In this document: in pieces, positions 6,247 through 12,017 of the stretch | Position numbering within the stretch: position 1 is the first letter of the stretch | Layout of the letters: each line of letters opens with the position of its first letter | Source of the DNA: a virus | Direction: 5' to 3' (one strand) | Virus record (IMG/VR): IMGVR_UViG_3300046318_000209 | Span: 1-43,152 of that record | Length of the DNA stretch: 43,152 nt | The notes under the pieces: model-generated | Seen by the model: the letters and a program-made list of their open reading frames with translations, nothing else | Databases searched by the model: none | Told to the model about the DNA's origin: nothing | Program-made: the position numbers and the translations under genes

Positions 6247-6311
6247 TTGTCATTCCGTGGTTTACTCCACCAGACCGACACGCCTTGAGCGTATCGAAGT
6301 AAGGTTTGACT

Positions 6312-6395
6312 CCATATTGAAGCACATTCGCTGAAGTTGGTTCAGCAAGACGGGGAGATCCAATTGCCTACGTCGTTGAGTGTGTTTCAATATGG
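6312..6395 (+). repeat. second copy of the 15-bp stem with a different insert
   Basis: CCATATTGAAGCACA (6312) with TGTGTTTCAATATGG (6381). The only difference from the first copy is C to T, which keeps a G-U pair. The insert differs: GCTGAA-GTTGG-TTCAGC hairpin (6330-6346) and GACG 6349 with CGTC 6371. Confidence 0.7.
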
Positions 6396-6410
6396 ATCAA
6401 GGAGTTTGAT

Positions 6411-6569
6411 ATGTTCGTTGTAAGAGAAGTTGAATACGGTGGTGATGTGGACGGTACCGGTCCCGAGCGTTGGTTGGGCAGGGCATTGGGTTGTTTCGAC
6501 ACTTGGGATCAAGCCTTGGACTTTATCGACACCCAATGGACTGAATGTGAAGTTGTTGAGGAGCAATAA
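6411..6569 (+). CDS. small acidic hypothetical protein, 52 aa
   Basis: ATG 6411 follows CAAGGAGTTTGAT, a good ribosome-binding site immediately after the structured RNA. Begins MFVVREVEYGGDVDG, with Trp residues and an acidic tail (CEVVEEQ). First gene downstream of the RNA, so it may be read through from P10. Unrecognised. Confidence 0.65.
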   Translation: MFVVREVEYGGDVDGTGPERWLGRALGCFDTWDQALDFIDTQWTECEVVEEQ

Positions 6570-6570
6570 T

Positions 6571-6726
6571 ATGTGGCAAATCTATCGTCGGCGGCCAGAC
6601 GGCACGCACTTGGACATCTGCGGTGAGTTGTATGACACTGAAGATGAAGCTGAAGACCGTGCAGAGTATCTGGATGAAGAGTGGTTAGCAATGGGCGATT
6701 ATCATTGGGTAAAGGAAGTGGAATGA
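6571..6726 (+). CDS. small acidic hypothetical protein, 51 aa
   Basis: ATG 6571 comes right after the preceding TAA, with GAGGAG in the coding end upstream. Starts MWQIYRRRPDG and becomes very acidic (DTEDEAEDRAEYLDEEW). The longer frame from 6430 was rejected because it runs antiparallel in phase with the 6411 gene. Overlaps the next gene by 4 bases. Confidence 0.65.
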   Translation: MWQIYRRRPDGTHLDICGELYDTEDEAEDRAEYLDEEWLAMGDYHWVKEVE

Positions 6727-6935
6727 ACCGCAAAATTTATGAACTTGCTCTACAGGCTGGCTTTAGCACTTGGGTACTGAATCCCTCGAAAGAAACAATG
6801 TCTGATACCCCTGAACTATTGAAAAAGTTTGCCGAGTTGCTTATTCAAAAATGTGCTGAGGTTGCTAATGATCACGACTGGAATCTATCCGGCAATGCAG
6901 GTGAGATTTTGAATCATTTCGGAGTTGAAGAATGA
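6723..6935 (+). CDS. small phage protein, FAELLIQKC...FGVEE family, 70 aa
   Basis: Paralogue of the 5163 and 11719 proteins: opens MNRKIYELALQAGF, contains KFAELLIQKCAEVAND and ends NHFGVEE. Start at 6723 fits the ATGA overlap. GGAG in its final codons serves the next gene. Widespread in phages, function unknown. Confidence 0.75.
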   Translation: MNRKIYELALQAGFSTWVLNPSKETMSDTPELLKKFAELLIQKCAEVANDHDWNLSGNAGEILNHFGVEE

Positions 6936-7105
6936 TCAGCACGTTCGAACGGATCTCTGAACGCCTGCTGAAAGGTCAACCTAAACCCAAGCGATTCGGC
7001 CGTATGGAAAGCGGAAAGTTCTGGACAGGAACAAAGAGCCTGCACCGCACACCCCAGAGTCGTCGTTGGAGGCTGTTCTGGCGACTGAAGTTCTGTCGCT
7101 TGTAA
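6932..7105 (+). CDS. small Arg-rich protein, 57 aa
   Basis: Coupled to the previous gene by ATGA. Strongly basic, particularly the C-terminal third (RTPQSRRWRLFWRLKFCRL), so nucleic acid or acidic-protein binding is possible. Last gene of the unit; a degenerate hairpin and promoter P11 follow. No homologous family recalled. Confidence 0.65.
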   Translation: MISTFERISERLLKGQPKPKRFGRMESGKFWTGTKSLHRTPQSRRWRLFWRLKFCRL

Positions 7106-7128
7106 TAACCTTACGGTTTAGAAGCTTG

Positions 7129-7157
7129 TTGCCCTAATTGCACATCTACGTTATAAT
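7129..7157 (+). promoter_or_regulatory. early sigma70-type promoter P11
   Basis: TTGCCC 7129-7134, 17-bp spacer, TATAAT 7152-7157, then AGAGTCATAGCAACAAGGA. The 25 bases before it (AATAACCTTACGGTTTAGAA and on) recur before P15. Confidence 0.9.
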
Positions 7158-7182
7158 AGAGTCATAGCAACAAGGAACTGAT

Positions 7183-7386
7183 ATGAACTTCGAAGACCGC
7201 TGCATCGCAATTGTGAAATCTGTTACGGACAAGCGTGCGTACTTTTTCCAGGGCACTATGTTCCTGGAGACAGAAGATTCTGTGATTGCGACCAAAGTGT
7301 ACAATGCTCTTGCAATCAACAACCAGAGCTGCGGTATCATCTTCGGCCTGTGTGGCCAATCTGAAACATCTTACGATTTCGTCTGA
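7183..7386 (+). CDS. small paralogous early protein (xYDFV family), 67 aa
   Basis: Same family as 1009 and 11201: central FQGTMFLETEDSVIATKVYNAL and an end reading TSYDFV. It has its own promoter (P11), as do the other copies. The repeated gene-plus-promoter units suggest spread by recombination between identical promoter cassettes. Confidence 0.8.
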   Translation: MNFEDRCIAIVKSVTDKRAYFFQGTMFLETEDSVIATKVYNALAINNQSCGIIFGLCGQSETSYDFV

Positions 7387-7394
7387 AAGATTAT

Positions 7395-7574
7395 ATGTAC
7401 GCAGTATTTGATGTCAATAACCGACTTGTCGGTACGTTTCGACGCATTCGTTCAGCAAAGAATGCTGGTGAAAAGACACGAGATTATTACAGGTGTGAAT
7501 GGGTTAAAGATATGGCAAAGCTAATGCTGAACGCAATAATGAGCCCCCGCTCACCCAAATTGAAAAAGATCTGA
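7395..7574 (+). CDS. small hypothetical protein, 59 aa
   Basis: ATG 7395, 8 nt after the preceding stop, with a weak ribosome-binding site (GAAAGATT). MYAVFDVNNRLVGTFRRI looks like a beta hairpin; the rest is helical and basic, ending LKKI. Conserved phage proteins with this opening exist, but no role is known to me. Confidence 0.6.
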   Translation: MYAVFDVNNRLVGTFRRIRSAKNAGEKTRDYYRCEWVKDMAKLMLNAIMSPRSPKLKKI

Positions 7575-7583
7575 GGAGCTCCT

Positions 7584-7739
7584 ATGACAGTCACATTCCG
7601 CACAGTGGTTATTGGCGAGCGTTTTGAATGCAACGGCAATACTTGCATCAAGAAGTCTACGCGTACAGCTGAGATCGTAGGAACCGGCCGCGTGTTTTAT
7701 TTCGGCCAAATGGATAATTGCAAATTGGAGTCAAAATGA
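7584..7739 (+). CDS. conserved small phage protein (RVFYFG type), 51 aa
   Basis: Starts after GAGGAGCTCCT. The pattern FRTVVIGERFECNGN...KKSTRTAEIVGTGRVFYFG is one I recognise from many tailed phages, always short, never characterised. Mostly beta strands, so it is probably a small barrel. ATGA overlap with the next gene. Confidence 0.7.
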   Translation: MTVTFRTVVIGERFECNGNTCIKKSTRTAEIVGTGRVFYFGQMDNCKLESK

Positions 7740-7966
7740 ACTACAAAACCAAACAAGAGGCAATTGAAGCTTTCACTAAAGCTGCCGGCGACGACTTCAT
7801 TGAATTCGATGGGCAGAATTGCAACGACTACCTGGACGATGATGCTGATGAGTGCGCTGGGTGGCAAGTTGGTGATCGCCGCTGCGACTGTGGAAACCGC
7901 CGTGTGAGCATTGAGGTGGGTGGTGATGAAAAAGATGGCTACTACGCGTTTGCGTCTGCCTACTAA
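7736..7966 (+). CDS. acidic Cys-containing hypothetical protein, 76 aa
   Basis: Very acidic centre (NDYLDDDADECAGW) and a CDCGNRRVSIEVGG segment. Cys residues spaced as C..C-C suggest possible metal binding. Translationally coupled to 7584. No family recognised. Confidence 0.7.
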   Translation: MNYKTKQEAIEAFTKAAGDDFIEFDGQNCNDYLDDDADECAGWQVGDRRCDCGNRRVSIEVGGDEKDGYYAFASAY

Positions 7967-7975
7967 GGAAACAAC

Positions 7976-8149
7976 ATGGCTAAAGAATATCGAGTGATCT
8001 GCTCATACAAACCAGGCAAGCTGGAAGAGGACGTCAACCGGTACCTGGCAAACGGCTGGAATCCGGTCGGCGGCGTTGTAATTGCTGTCAGCAGTAACAC
8101 CGGCGAACCAGAGTTTGCTCAGGCAATGATTAAGGTGGAAGAAGAATGA
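7976..8149 (+). CDS. DUF1737-like protein, 57 aa
   Basis: EYRVICSYKPGKLEEDVNRYLANGWNPVGG followed by a beta strand and FAQAMIKVEEE fits the DUF1737 pattern (a Leu-Glu helix, GW.P.GG turn, QAM strand). The family is common in phages and bacteria, and its biochemical role is unknown. AAGGA ribosome-binding site; ATGA overlap with 8146. Confidence 0.7.
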   Translation: MAKEYRVICSYKPGKLEEDVNRYLANGWNPVGGVVIAVSSNTGEPEFAQAMIKVEEE

Positions 8150-8340
8150 CCTACGTTTTAATGTTGTGGACAGCTGTAGCAATGGCCGGCGACAGGCATG
8201 TACAACAAAAGGCATACGACTGGCGACCAATGGCTGAGTTTCACGAGACGATCACTGCAAGTGCGAACAGTAAATGTGAGGAAGCCGCTCGGCAACTTGG
8301 TCTGAAGTCTGACCGTTACCGCTGCATTCGAACAAAGTGA
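8146..8340 (+). CDS. small protein with hydrophobic N-terminus, 64 aa
   Basis: Begins MTYVLMLWTAVAMAGDRHV, a possible signal peptide or membrane anchor. The later segment CEEAARQLG...DRYRCIRTK matches the 9711 protein (CLAAGRQSEALG...KFVCLKQE), so the two are paralogues with two conserved Cys that could form a disulphide outside the cytoplasm. Function unknown. Confidence 0.7.
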   Translation: MTYVLMLWTAVAMAGDRHVQQKAYDWRPMAEFHETITASANSKCEEAARQLGLKSDRYRCIRTK

Positions 8341-8347
8341 GCTGAAA

Positions 8348-8674
8348 ATGACTAAGAAAGTTATTACCGAAAAGATCGACTCCCAGTCGTTCTATTCGAT
8401 CCTCGATGGGAACACTCCGGAGCAGGTGATTGAGGCGGTGCAGGAGATCCGCGACTATTACGGATCGCGTGACATCTATTTCGACATCCAGCCTTATGGG
8501 TATGATGGCGGGGCTGAGTTGTATCTGTATGAGCGCCGGTTTGAAACTGACGAGGAATACGCTAAGCGTACCGCTGCGGAAAAGAAAGAGCGTGAAAAGA
8601 AGAAGGTCGCTGCAGATAAGAAGAAGGACAAGGAGTACGCTGAGTACCTCCGTCTGTTGAAGAAATTTGGCTAA
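8348..8674 (+). CDS. hypothetical protein with long charged C-terminal helix, 108 aa
   Basis: N-terminal 65 residues are mixed alpha/beta with several Tyr (YFDIQPYGYDGGAELYLYERRF). Residues 72-105 are almost only Lys, Glu, Ala and Asp, a long helix or coiled coil. Not recognised. Confidence 0.75.
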   Translation: MTKKVITEKIDSQSFYSILDGNTPEQVIEAVQEIRDYYGSRDIYFDIQPYGYDGGAELYLYERRFETDEEYAKRTAAEKKEREKKKVAADKKKDKEYAEYLRLLKKFG

Positions 8675-8715
8675 CACCAACTTGAAATTTTGATTTTTAA
8701 CCAAGGAACTATATC

Positions 8716-8985
8716 ATGAAACCCACTTTGAAACAAAAGATTCGTTTTGCTCTCTACGGCACAGGCATTGGTTATACCGATGATCAGCTCGCCAAAATGT
8801 TCAACACAGAGCCGTACGTGATCCGTGCTCGTTTGTCCGATCTCCGCAAAGACTGCTTCAACGTCGTTAAGCAGCTGGATGTGGTTAAAGGCCAAGTCCA
8901 AAAAGCAAAGTACTACATGCCCATGGGCGTTGCAGAGGATGTGCTGACTCGCTTGGGTCGTCCAACGCACTTGTTCTTGAAGTGA
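8716..8985 (+). CDS. winged-helix-like DNA-binding protein, 89 aa
   Basis: TDDQLAKMFNTEPYVIRARLSDLRKD (residues 20-45) reads as a helix-turn-helix with recognition helix TEPYVIRARLSDLRK, then a wing (VKGQVQKAKYYMP). The protein at 30946 has the same FNTEPYVIRGYISSM core. Probably binds DNA as a small regulator; the targets are unknown. AAGGA ribosome-binding site. Confidence 0.7.
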   Translation: MKPTLKQKIRFALYGTGIGYTDDQLAKMFNTEPYVIRARLSDLRKDCFNVVKQLDVVKGQVQKAKYYMPMGVAEDVLTRLGRPTHLFLK

Positions 8986-9053
8986 TCTGATTAGAAGCGG
9001 AGTCATGTCAGAGAATGATATGATTCCGAATAACCTTCTGATTCGTCAGCTTG

Positions 9054-9082
9054 TTGCCCTAAATGTGATTTGACAGGATAAT
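9054..9082 (+). promoter_or_regulatory. early sigma70-type promoter P12
   Basis: TTGCCC 9054-9059, 17-bp spacer, GATAAT 9077-9082, then AGAGTCATAGCAAACAAGGA. A CCTTCTGATTCG stretch just upstream resembles a decayed stem-loop. Confidence 0.9.
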
Positions 9083-9108
9083 AGAGTCATAGCAAACAAG
9101 GAACTGAT

Positions 9109-9474
9109 ATGGCAAAAGAAACTAAAGCACAACGCGAAGCACGTCTGGAACTCGTCGAACAAGGACGCTTGGCAATGGCTAAAGCTACCTACACCGAGCG
9201 CTTGATGGCAGTGCTGGAGCGAGCAGTCAAAGAGAACTTTGAATTGGAAGTTCGCAATGGCCTGTTCGTTGTGGAGGACCGTGATAACCGCTACAACGTG
9301 CGTCATGGCCTGAAACCCACGTGGACTGAAACCGCAGACATGGATCTCTACAGCTTGGAAGTGGAAGTTGAGCTGAAAGAAGAGGCAAGTGCTGAGCTGG
9401 TGCGAAAGGCTCAGGTCCGTGGGAAGGCTCTGGCTAAGCTGACAGAAGAAGAAAAAGAATTGTTGGGTCTCTGA
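9109..9474 (+). CDS. hypothetical charged helical protein, 121 aa
   Basis: Begins MAKETKAQREARLELVEQG. It has an N-terminal basic helix, a middle beta region (NGLFVVEDRDNRYNVRHG) and an acidic C-terminal helical part. Only gene of the P12 unit. No domain recognised. Confidence 0.75.
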   Translation: MAKETKAQREARLELVEQGRLAMAKATYTERLMAVLERAVKENFELEVRNGLFVVEDRDNRYNVRHGLKPTWTETADMDLYSLEVEVELKEEASAELVRKAQVRGKALAKLTEEEKELLGL

Positions 9475-9478
9475 GCTG

Positions 9479-9507
9479 TTGACCTAATTGCACAACTCGT
9501 AGATAAT
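9479..9507 (+). promoter_or_regulatory. early sigma70-type promoter P13 (leaderless transcript)
   Basis: TTGACC 9479-9484, 17-bp spacer, GATAAT 9502-9507. The ATG of the next gene begins 7 nt after the -10 box, so the transcript should have no leader. Confidence 0.85.
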
Positions 9508-9513
9508 AGGCTT

Positions 9514-9708
9514 ATGAACAAACAACTTACACCCCTCAACGACACTGAACTTGATGACCTGCAATTCAGCGAAGAGTATGCTGAATTCATCATGGAAAAT
9601 GCCAGCGGCGATCGAATGATCTGCAATGGCGACACCCTGTTGGAAGCTCAAGAAGACGGCTATCTGTTTCCTGAGTTTCTGGAATCCCTTGGCTTTTGCA
9701 TGGAGTAA
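9514..9708 (+). CDS. acidic hypothetical protein from a predicted leaderless mRNA, 64 aa
   Basis: Start codon at the expected +1 of P13, with no Shine-Dalgarno sequence: the second such case after 4596. Very acidic throughout (LNDTELDDLQFSEEYAEFI and LEAQEDGYLF), which can be a DNA-mimic-like composition, though nothing else supports that. Its end supplies GGAG for the next gene. Confidence 0.7.
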   Translation: MNKQLTPLNDTELDDLQFSEEYAEFIMENASGDRMICNGDTLLEAQEDGYLFPEFLESLGFCME

Positions 9709-9710
9709 TT

Positions 9711-9893
9711 ATGACTTACATTCTTGTTTTGTTTTTGCACGCTGGTATGTTGTCGGAAAAAGATTCGATGGCCCTGACCACCATTCCCGGTTTCAAAACT
9801 GAGGCTTCTTGTCTTGCTGCTGGCCGGCAATCCGAGGCGCTCGGTAAGCGTACTACCAAAGATGTGAAATTTGTTTGCTTGAAGCAGGAGTAA
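9711..9893 (+). CDS. small protein with hydrophobic N-terminus, 60 aa
   Basis: MTYILVLFLHAGMLSEKDS could be a signal or anchor segment. Paralogue of 8146: both share the MTY(V/I)L start, two Cys and a Lys-rich end. ATG 9711 follows GGAGTAATT. Its own 3' end repeats the GGAGTAATTATG arrangement for the next gene. Confidence 0.7.
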   Translation: MTYILVLFLHAGMLSEKDSMALTTIPGFKTEASCLAAGRQSEALGKRTTKDVKFVCLKQE

Positions 9894-9895
9894 TT

Positions 9896-10039
9896 ATGGC
9901 TAAATCTGATCCAATTTTGTTGTTCGTTGCCAGCCAAGTAGCACCCCGCTCCCTCGCTGCGTATATGCAAAGTGCTGTTCTGAGGCTGAACAAACAAACT
10001 ACACTATCTGCTGTCCACGCATCTGTGACATCCCATTAA
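9896..10039 (+). CDS. very small hypothetical protein, 47 aa
   Basis: ATG 9896 after GGAGTAATT. Begins MAKSDPILLFVASQVAPRS, moderately hydrophobic, and ends VHASVTSH. Good ribosome-binding site and tight spacing are the main support. Function unknown. Confidence 0.55.
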   Translation: MAKSDPILLFVASQVAPRSLAAYMQSAVLRLNKQTTLSAVHASVTSH

Positions 10040-10051
10040 ATGGAGGTTGAT

Positions 10052-10228
10052 ATGAATACAGTACAAGTTGAGATTCGACCAGCAACGGCAGCTTATCCCA
10101 AGCACGTTGTTATGGTCAAAGAATTCAAATTCGACAGCATCCGCCAGGAAAGCTACTGGGTCACACGAGAGGTGCGCGAGTACCGCTTGCGTTCAGATGC
10201 TGAAGTGTTTGCTGCACGGTTCAAATAA
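10052..10228 (+). CDS. small hypothetical protein, 58 aa
   Basis: ATG 10052 is preferred over 10040 because GGAGG lies just before it. Composition is balanced, with a C-terminal helix SDAEVFAARFK. Short leader, same strand and compact spacing. Unrecognised. Confidence 0.65.
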   Translation: MNTVQVEIRPATAAYPKHVVMVKEFKFDSIRQESYWVTREVREYRLRSDAEVFAARFK

Positions 10229-10243
10229 TTAAGGAAACGAGAA

Positions 10244-10636
10244 ATGAAAATTGTCATCAACAAATGCTACGGTGGTTACGGCCTTTCTTCGATGGCCGTT
10301 CTCCGATATGCTGATCTTGCTGGTATCACGATCTACCTCGACCACGACGGTTGGTGTGATCATTACTACACAGTACCTGTTGCAGAGTATAAGAAATTGT
10401 ATGAACAAGCTGTGTCTACGGGCGATCATTCAAAAATCAACGGGCTGTACTTCTCCGAGCGATCGATCGGGCGTAATGACCCCCTGCTTATTCAGGTTGT
10501 CGAGGAGCTGGGTGAGCGCTCCTGGGGTGAATACGCTGAGTTACACGTCGTGGAGATTCCCGATGATGTGAGTTGGGAAATTGACGAGTATGATGGCATG
10601 GAACACATCGGTGAAACACACCGTACATGGGGCTGA
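10244..10636 (+). CDS. conserved phage protein (MKIVINKCYGGYGLS type), 130 aa
   Basis: The opening MKIVINKCYGGYGLSSMA is a pattern I know from many phages of different hosts. The family has no established function. The C-terminal part is acidic (IPDDVSWEIDEYDG). Ribosome-binding site AAGGA. The stop overlaps the GTG start of the next gene. Confidence 0.8.
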   Translation: MKIVINKCYGGYGLSSMAVLRYADLAGITIYLDHDGWCDHYYTVPVAEYKKLYEQAVSTGDHSKINGLYFSERSIGRNDPLLIQVVEELGERSWGEYAELHVVEIPDDVSWEIDEYDGMEHIGETHRTWG

Positions 10637-10637
10637 T

Positions 10638-10901
10638 GTGAATAACAAACAGCGGGTGAAGCGAAAGCTGCGGTTCATCCCGCGGCTTCTCAACGAAGTA
10701 CAGTATTTGGATGCAAGACCGCGGAAAAATGCGGTGTATTTCCGCGATTTTTGCTGCGATATGTGCTATTTTGACTGGGGAAGATGGTTCGCAAAGCAGC
10801 ACATGTACAAGCACGATAGTGCTTTTCACAATTATCATGGCATTTTGAAGAAGTATTGGGTGTCGGTATCAGATCAAAGATACGGAGATGGTGATGAGTG
10901 A
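10638..10901 (+). CDS. hypothetical protein with GTG start, 87 aa
   Basis: GTG 10638 lies directly after the preceding TGA; no ATG is available without extending into the previous gene. Rich in aromatics and Arg, with a C-C pair (FCCDMCYFDWGRW) that could bind metal. Overlaps the next gene by 8 bases. Function unknown. Confidence 0.6.
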   Translation: MNNKQRVKRKLRFIPRLLNEVQYLDARPRKNAVYFRDFCCDMCYFDWGRWFAKQHMYKHDSAFHNYHGILKKYWVSVSDQRYGDGDE

Positions 10902-11034
10902 AGAAGAATTGCTACGCCATTATGAGAAACTCCTGGAGATCTACGGTGATGATTTACCGAATCCGGAGCATGAGCCGCTGAGATTCAAGTTTTTTGTAAC
11001 TCTTTACAAGTATTTTGATATGGCTAAAGACTAA
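10894..11034 (+). CDS. conserved very small phage protein, 46 aa
   Basis: MSEEELLRHYEKLLEIYGDD, then HEPLRFKFFVTLYKYF. This pattern recurs in T4-type phages as an uncharacterised short protein. ATG 10894 within GGTGATGAG; the unit ends at the terminator at 11037. Confidence 0.65.
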   Translation: MSEEELLRHYEKLLEIYGDDLPNPEHEPLRFKFFVTLYKYFDMAKD

Positions 11035-11036
11035 TA

Positions 11037-11068
11037 AAAGACCTCGGATTTTCGGGGTCTTTCTTTTT
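11037..11068 (+). terminator. Rho-independent terminator
   Basis: AAAGACC (11037-11043) pairs with GGTCTTT (11056-11062), followed by CTTTTT. Closes the multi-gene unit that begins at 9514. Confidence 0.85.
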
Positions 11069-11100
11069 GTGGCTCAACATACAGATTTAAACACATTCAT

Positions 11101-11137
11101 CGATTTTGAACGTGTTGAGTATCCGAAAACGACACTA
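11101..11137 (+). pseudogene. decayed copy of the start region of the 12802 gene
   Basis: CGATTTTGAACGTGTTGA, then CGAAAACGACACT, matches 12774-12810 (CGATTTTAAACGTGTTGA, then CGAAAATGACACT). The ribosome-binding AAGGAG is replaced by GTATC and the ATG by ACG, so it cannot be translated. A short relic, or a recombination joint. Confidence 0.5.
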
Positions 11138-11146
11138 TCCACCCTG

Positions 11147-11175
11147 TTGCCCTTATTGTGCATCTGCATGATAAT
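11147..11175 (+). promoter_or_regulatory. early sigma70-type promoter P14
   Basis: TTGCCC 11147-11152, 17-bp spacer, GATAAT 11170-11175, then AGAGTCATACCAAAGGA. Confidence 0.9.
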
Positions 11176-11200
11176 AGAGTCATACCAAAGGAAATACACT

Positions 11201-11395
11201 ATGTTCAATGAAACTGCAATCCTCTCTCGCGTCGAAGACGTTGTTGGCGCTCCTTGTGCCGCCTTCCAATATGGCACCCTGTTCATGACAGCAGACATTG
11301 AGTCTGTTTTGATGGCAGTGGAAGACCTGGAACGTGATTTTGAAGTTCGTTTTTCACGTGTGTGCGAAGACGAGTATGCCATCGATTTTGTCTGA
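11201..11395 (+). CDS. small paralogous early protein (xIDFV family), 64 aa
   Basis: Third member of the 1009/7183 family: FQYGTLFMTADIESVLMAVEDL in the middle and YAIDFV at the end. Own promoter P14 and AAGGA ribosome-binding site. Members share layout more than sequence, so they may be diverging under selection. Confidence 0.8.
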   Translation: MFNETAILSRVEDVVGAPCAAFQYGTLFMTADIESVLMAVEDLERDFEVRFSRVCEDEYAIDFV

Positions 11396-11408
11396 TAGGA
11401 ACCATAAC

Positions 11409-11708
11409 ATGCGCGTTGAAGTTTTGAAACCAACCCAAGACGATTGGTGCGGATCTTACAAAATCGATTGTTGGTATGGGGGTGTTGAGAATCCAATGTT
11501 TGTTGAGGTAATCTTCAACGGCAACATCACAGCCTATGACCCTAAGCAGGCGCCTGTGTGGCGAACATGTGTCTGGGGCACTGATGACTGTGGCATGGAG
11601 TTTGACTGTGATAATGAGGCCGAAGCGTGGAACAAGTTCCTGCAGGTGATTGGCATGAAGTTCGTCAACCGCGACGAGCTTACCAAACTTGGCTACGTTT
11701 CGGCATGA
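11409..11708 (+). CDS. hypothetical protein, 99 aa
   Basis: ATG 11409 after AGGAACCATAAC. Rich in Trp, Cys and acidic residues (WCGSYKIDCWYGG and VWGTDDCGMEFDCDNEAEAW), a mostly beta protein. It lies in the P14 unit. No family recognised. Confidence 0.7.
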   Translation: MRVEVLKPTQDDWCGSYKIDCWYGGVENPMFVEVIFNGNITAYDPKQAPVWRTCVWGTDDCGMEFDCDNEAEAWNKFLQVIGMKFVNRDELTKLGYVSA

Positions 11709-11718
11709 GGAATGTAAT

Positions 11719-11946
11719 ATGAACGAGCGCCATGAACAGCTTGCTAAGTTTGCAAAGATCCGCGTGAATAACCCGACCGTCAATTCCGACGGGAAGGTGG
11801 TTTGCGACAATTGGGAAGAGGGGATCAGTATATCTAAATTTGCTGAACTAATCGTCCGTGACTGCGCTCTTACCGCTGGTCTGATGGAGCAAGATGGCCG
11901 CAAAAACATCGGAGCAGCTATCCTAGACAATTATGGTATTGAATAA
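11719..11946 (+). CDS. small phage protein, FAELIVRDC family, 75 aa
   Basis: MNERHEQLAKFAKIRV, then FAELIVRDCA and an end reading ILDNYGIE, a diverged form of the HFGVEE end of 5163 and 6723. Here no coupled gene follows and the GGAG-bearing tail has been lost (GGTATTGAA instead), consistent with the tail being kept for its ribosome-binding role. Confidence 0.75.
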   Translation: MNERHEQLAKFAKIRVNNPTVNSDGKVVCDNWEEGISISKFAELIVRDCALTAGLMEQDGRKNIGAAILDNYGIE

Positions 11947-11966
11947 CCTTACGGTTTAGAAGCTTG

Positions 11967-11995
11967 TTGACTTTATTGCACAACTGGAAGATAAT
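11967..11995 (+). promoter_or_regulatory. early sigma70-type promoter P15
   Basis: TTGACT 11967-11972, 17-bp spacer, GATAAT 11990-11995. Preceded by the same AATAACCTTACGGTTTAGAA stretch as P11. Confidence 0.85.
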
Positions 11996-12017
11996 AGAGT
12001 CATACTAAGGAAACAAG

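Larger units (their letters stand above)
5933..6395 (+). ncRNA. candidate large structured RNA, about 460 nt
   Basis: No supported ORF. Pairings seen by eye, in order: ACCGA(C) 5971 with (G)TCGGT 6025; inside it CCCGGGA 5976 with TTCCCGGG 5988, and TCGC-GAAA-GCGA 5998-6009 (GNRA tetraloop). Next GCCAGGA 6074 with TCCTGGC 6133. Then a 15-bp helix 6141-6155/6232-6246 enclosing a T-arm-like hairpin; small hairpins at 6257-6270 and 6280-6292; and a second copy of the 15-bp helix 6312-6326/6381-6395. Several helices abut, suggesting coaxial stacking. Phages are known to encode ornate RNAs such as GOLLD and ROOL; I cannot assign this one to a family. Confidence 0.7.

Noticed and set aside
6119-6334. 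Two ORFs of 62-68 codons, one on each strand, over the structured RNA
   Set aside because: Both run through the inverted repeats, have no ribosome-binding site, and their apparent similarity to each other is due to the repeat arms.
5933-6395. tmRNA
   Set aside because: A T-arm is present but no tag-peptide frame ending in ALAA-like codons or matching acceptor halves was found. The layout does not fit.
6141-6395. CRISPR array
   Set aside because: The 15-nt arms occur as two inverted pairs, not as direct repeats with regular spacers.
10251-10571. 106-codon + strand ORF in another phase
   Set aside because: Overlaps the conserved MKIVINKCYGG gene almost entirely and lacks a ribosome-binding site.
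11283-11930. 215-codon minus-strand ORF
   Set aside because: Antisense to three well-supported small genes (11201, 11409, 11719) with promoters and ribosome-binding sites.
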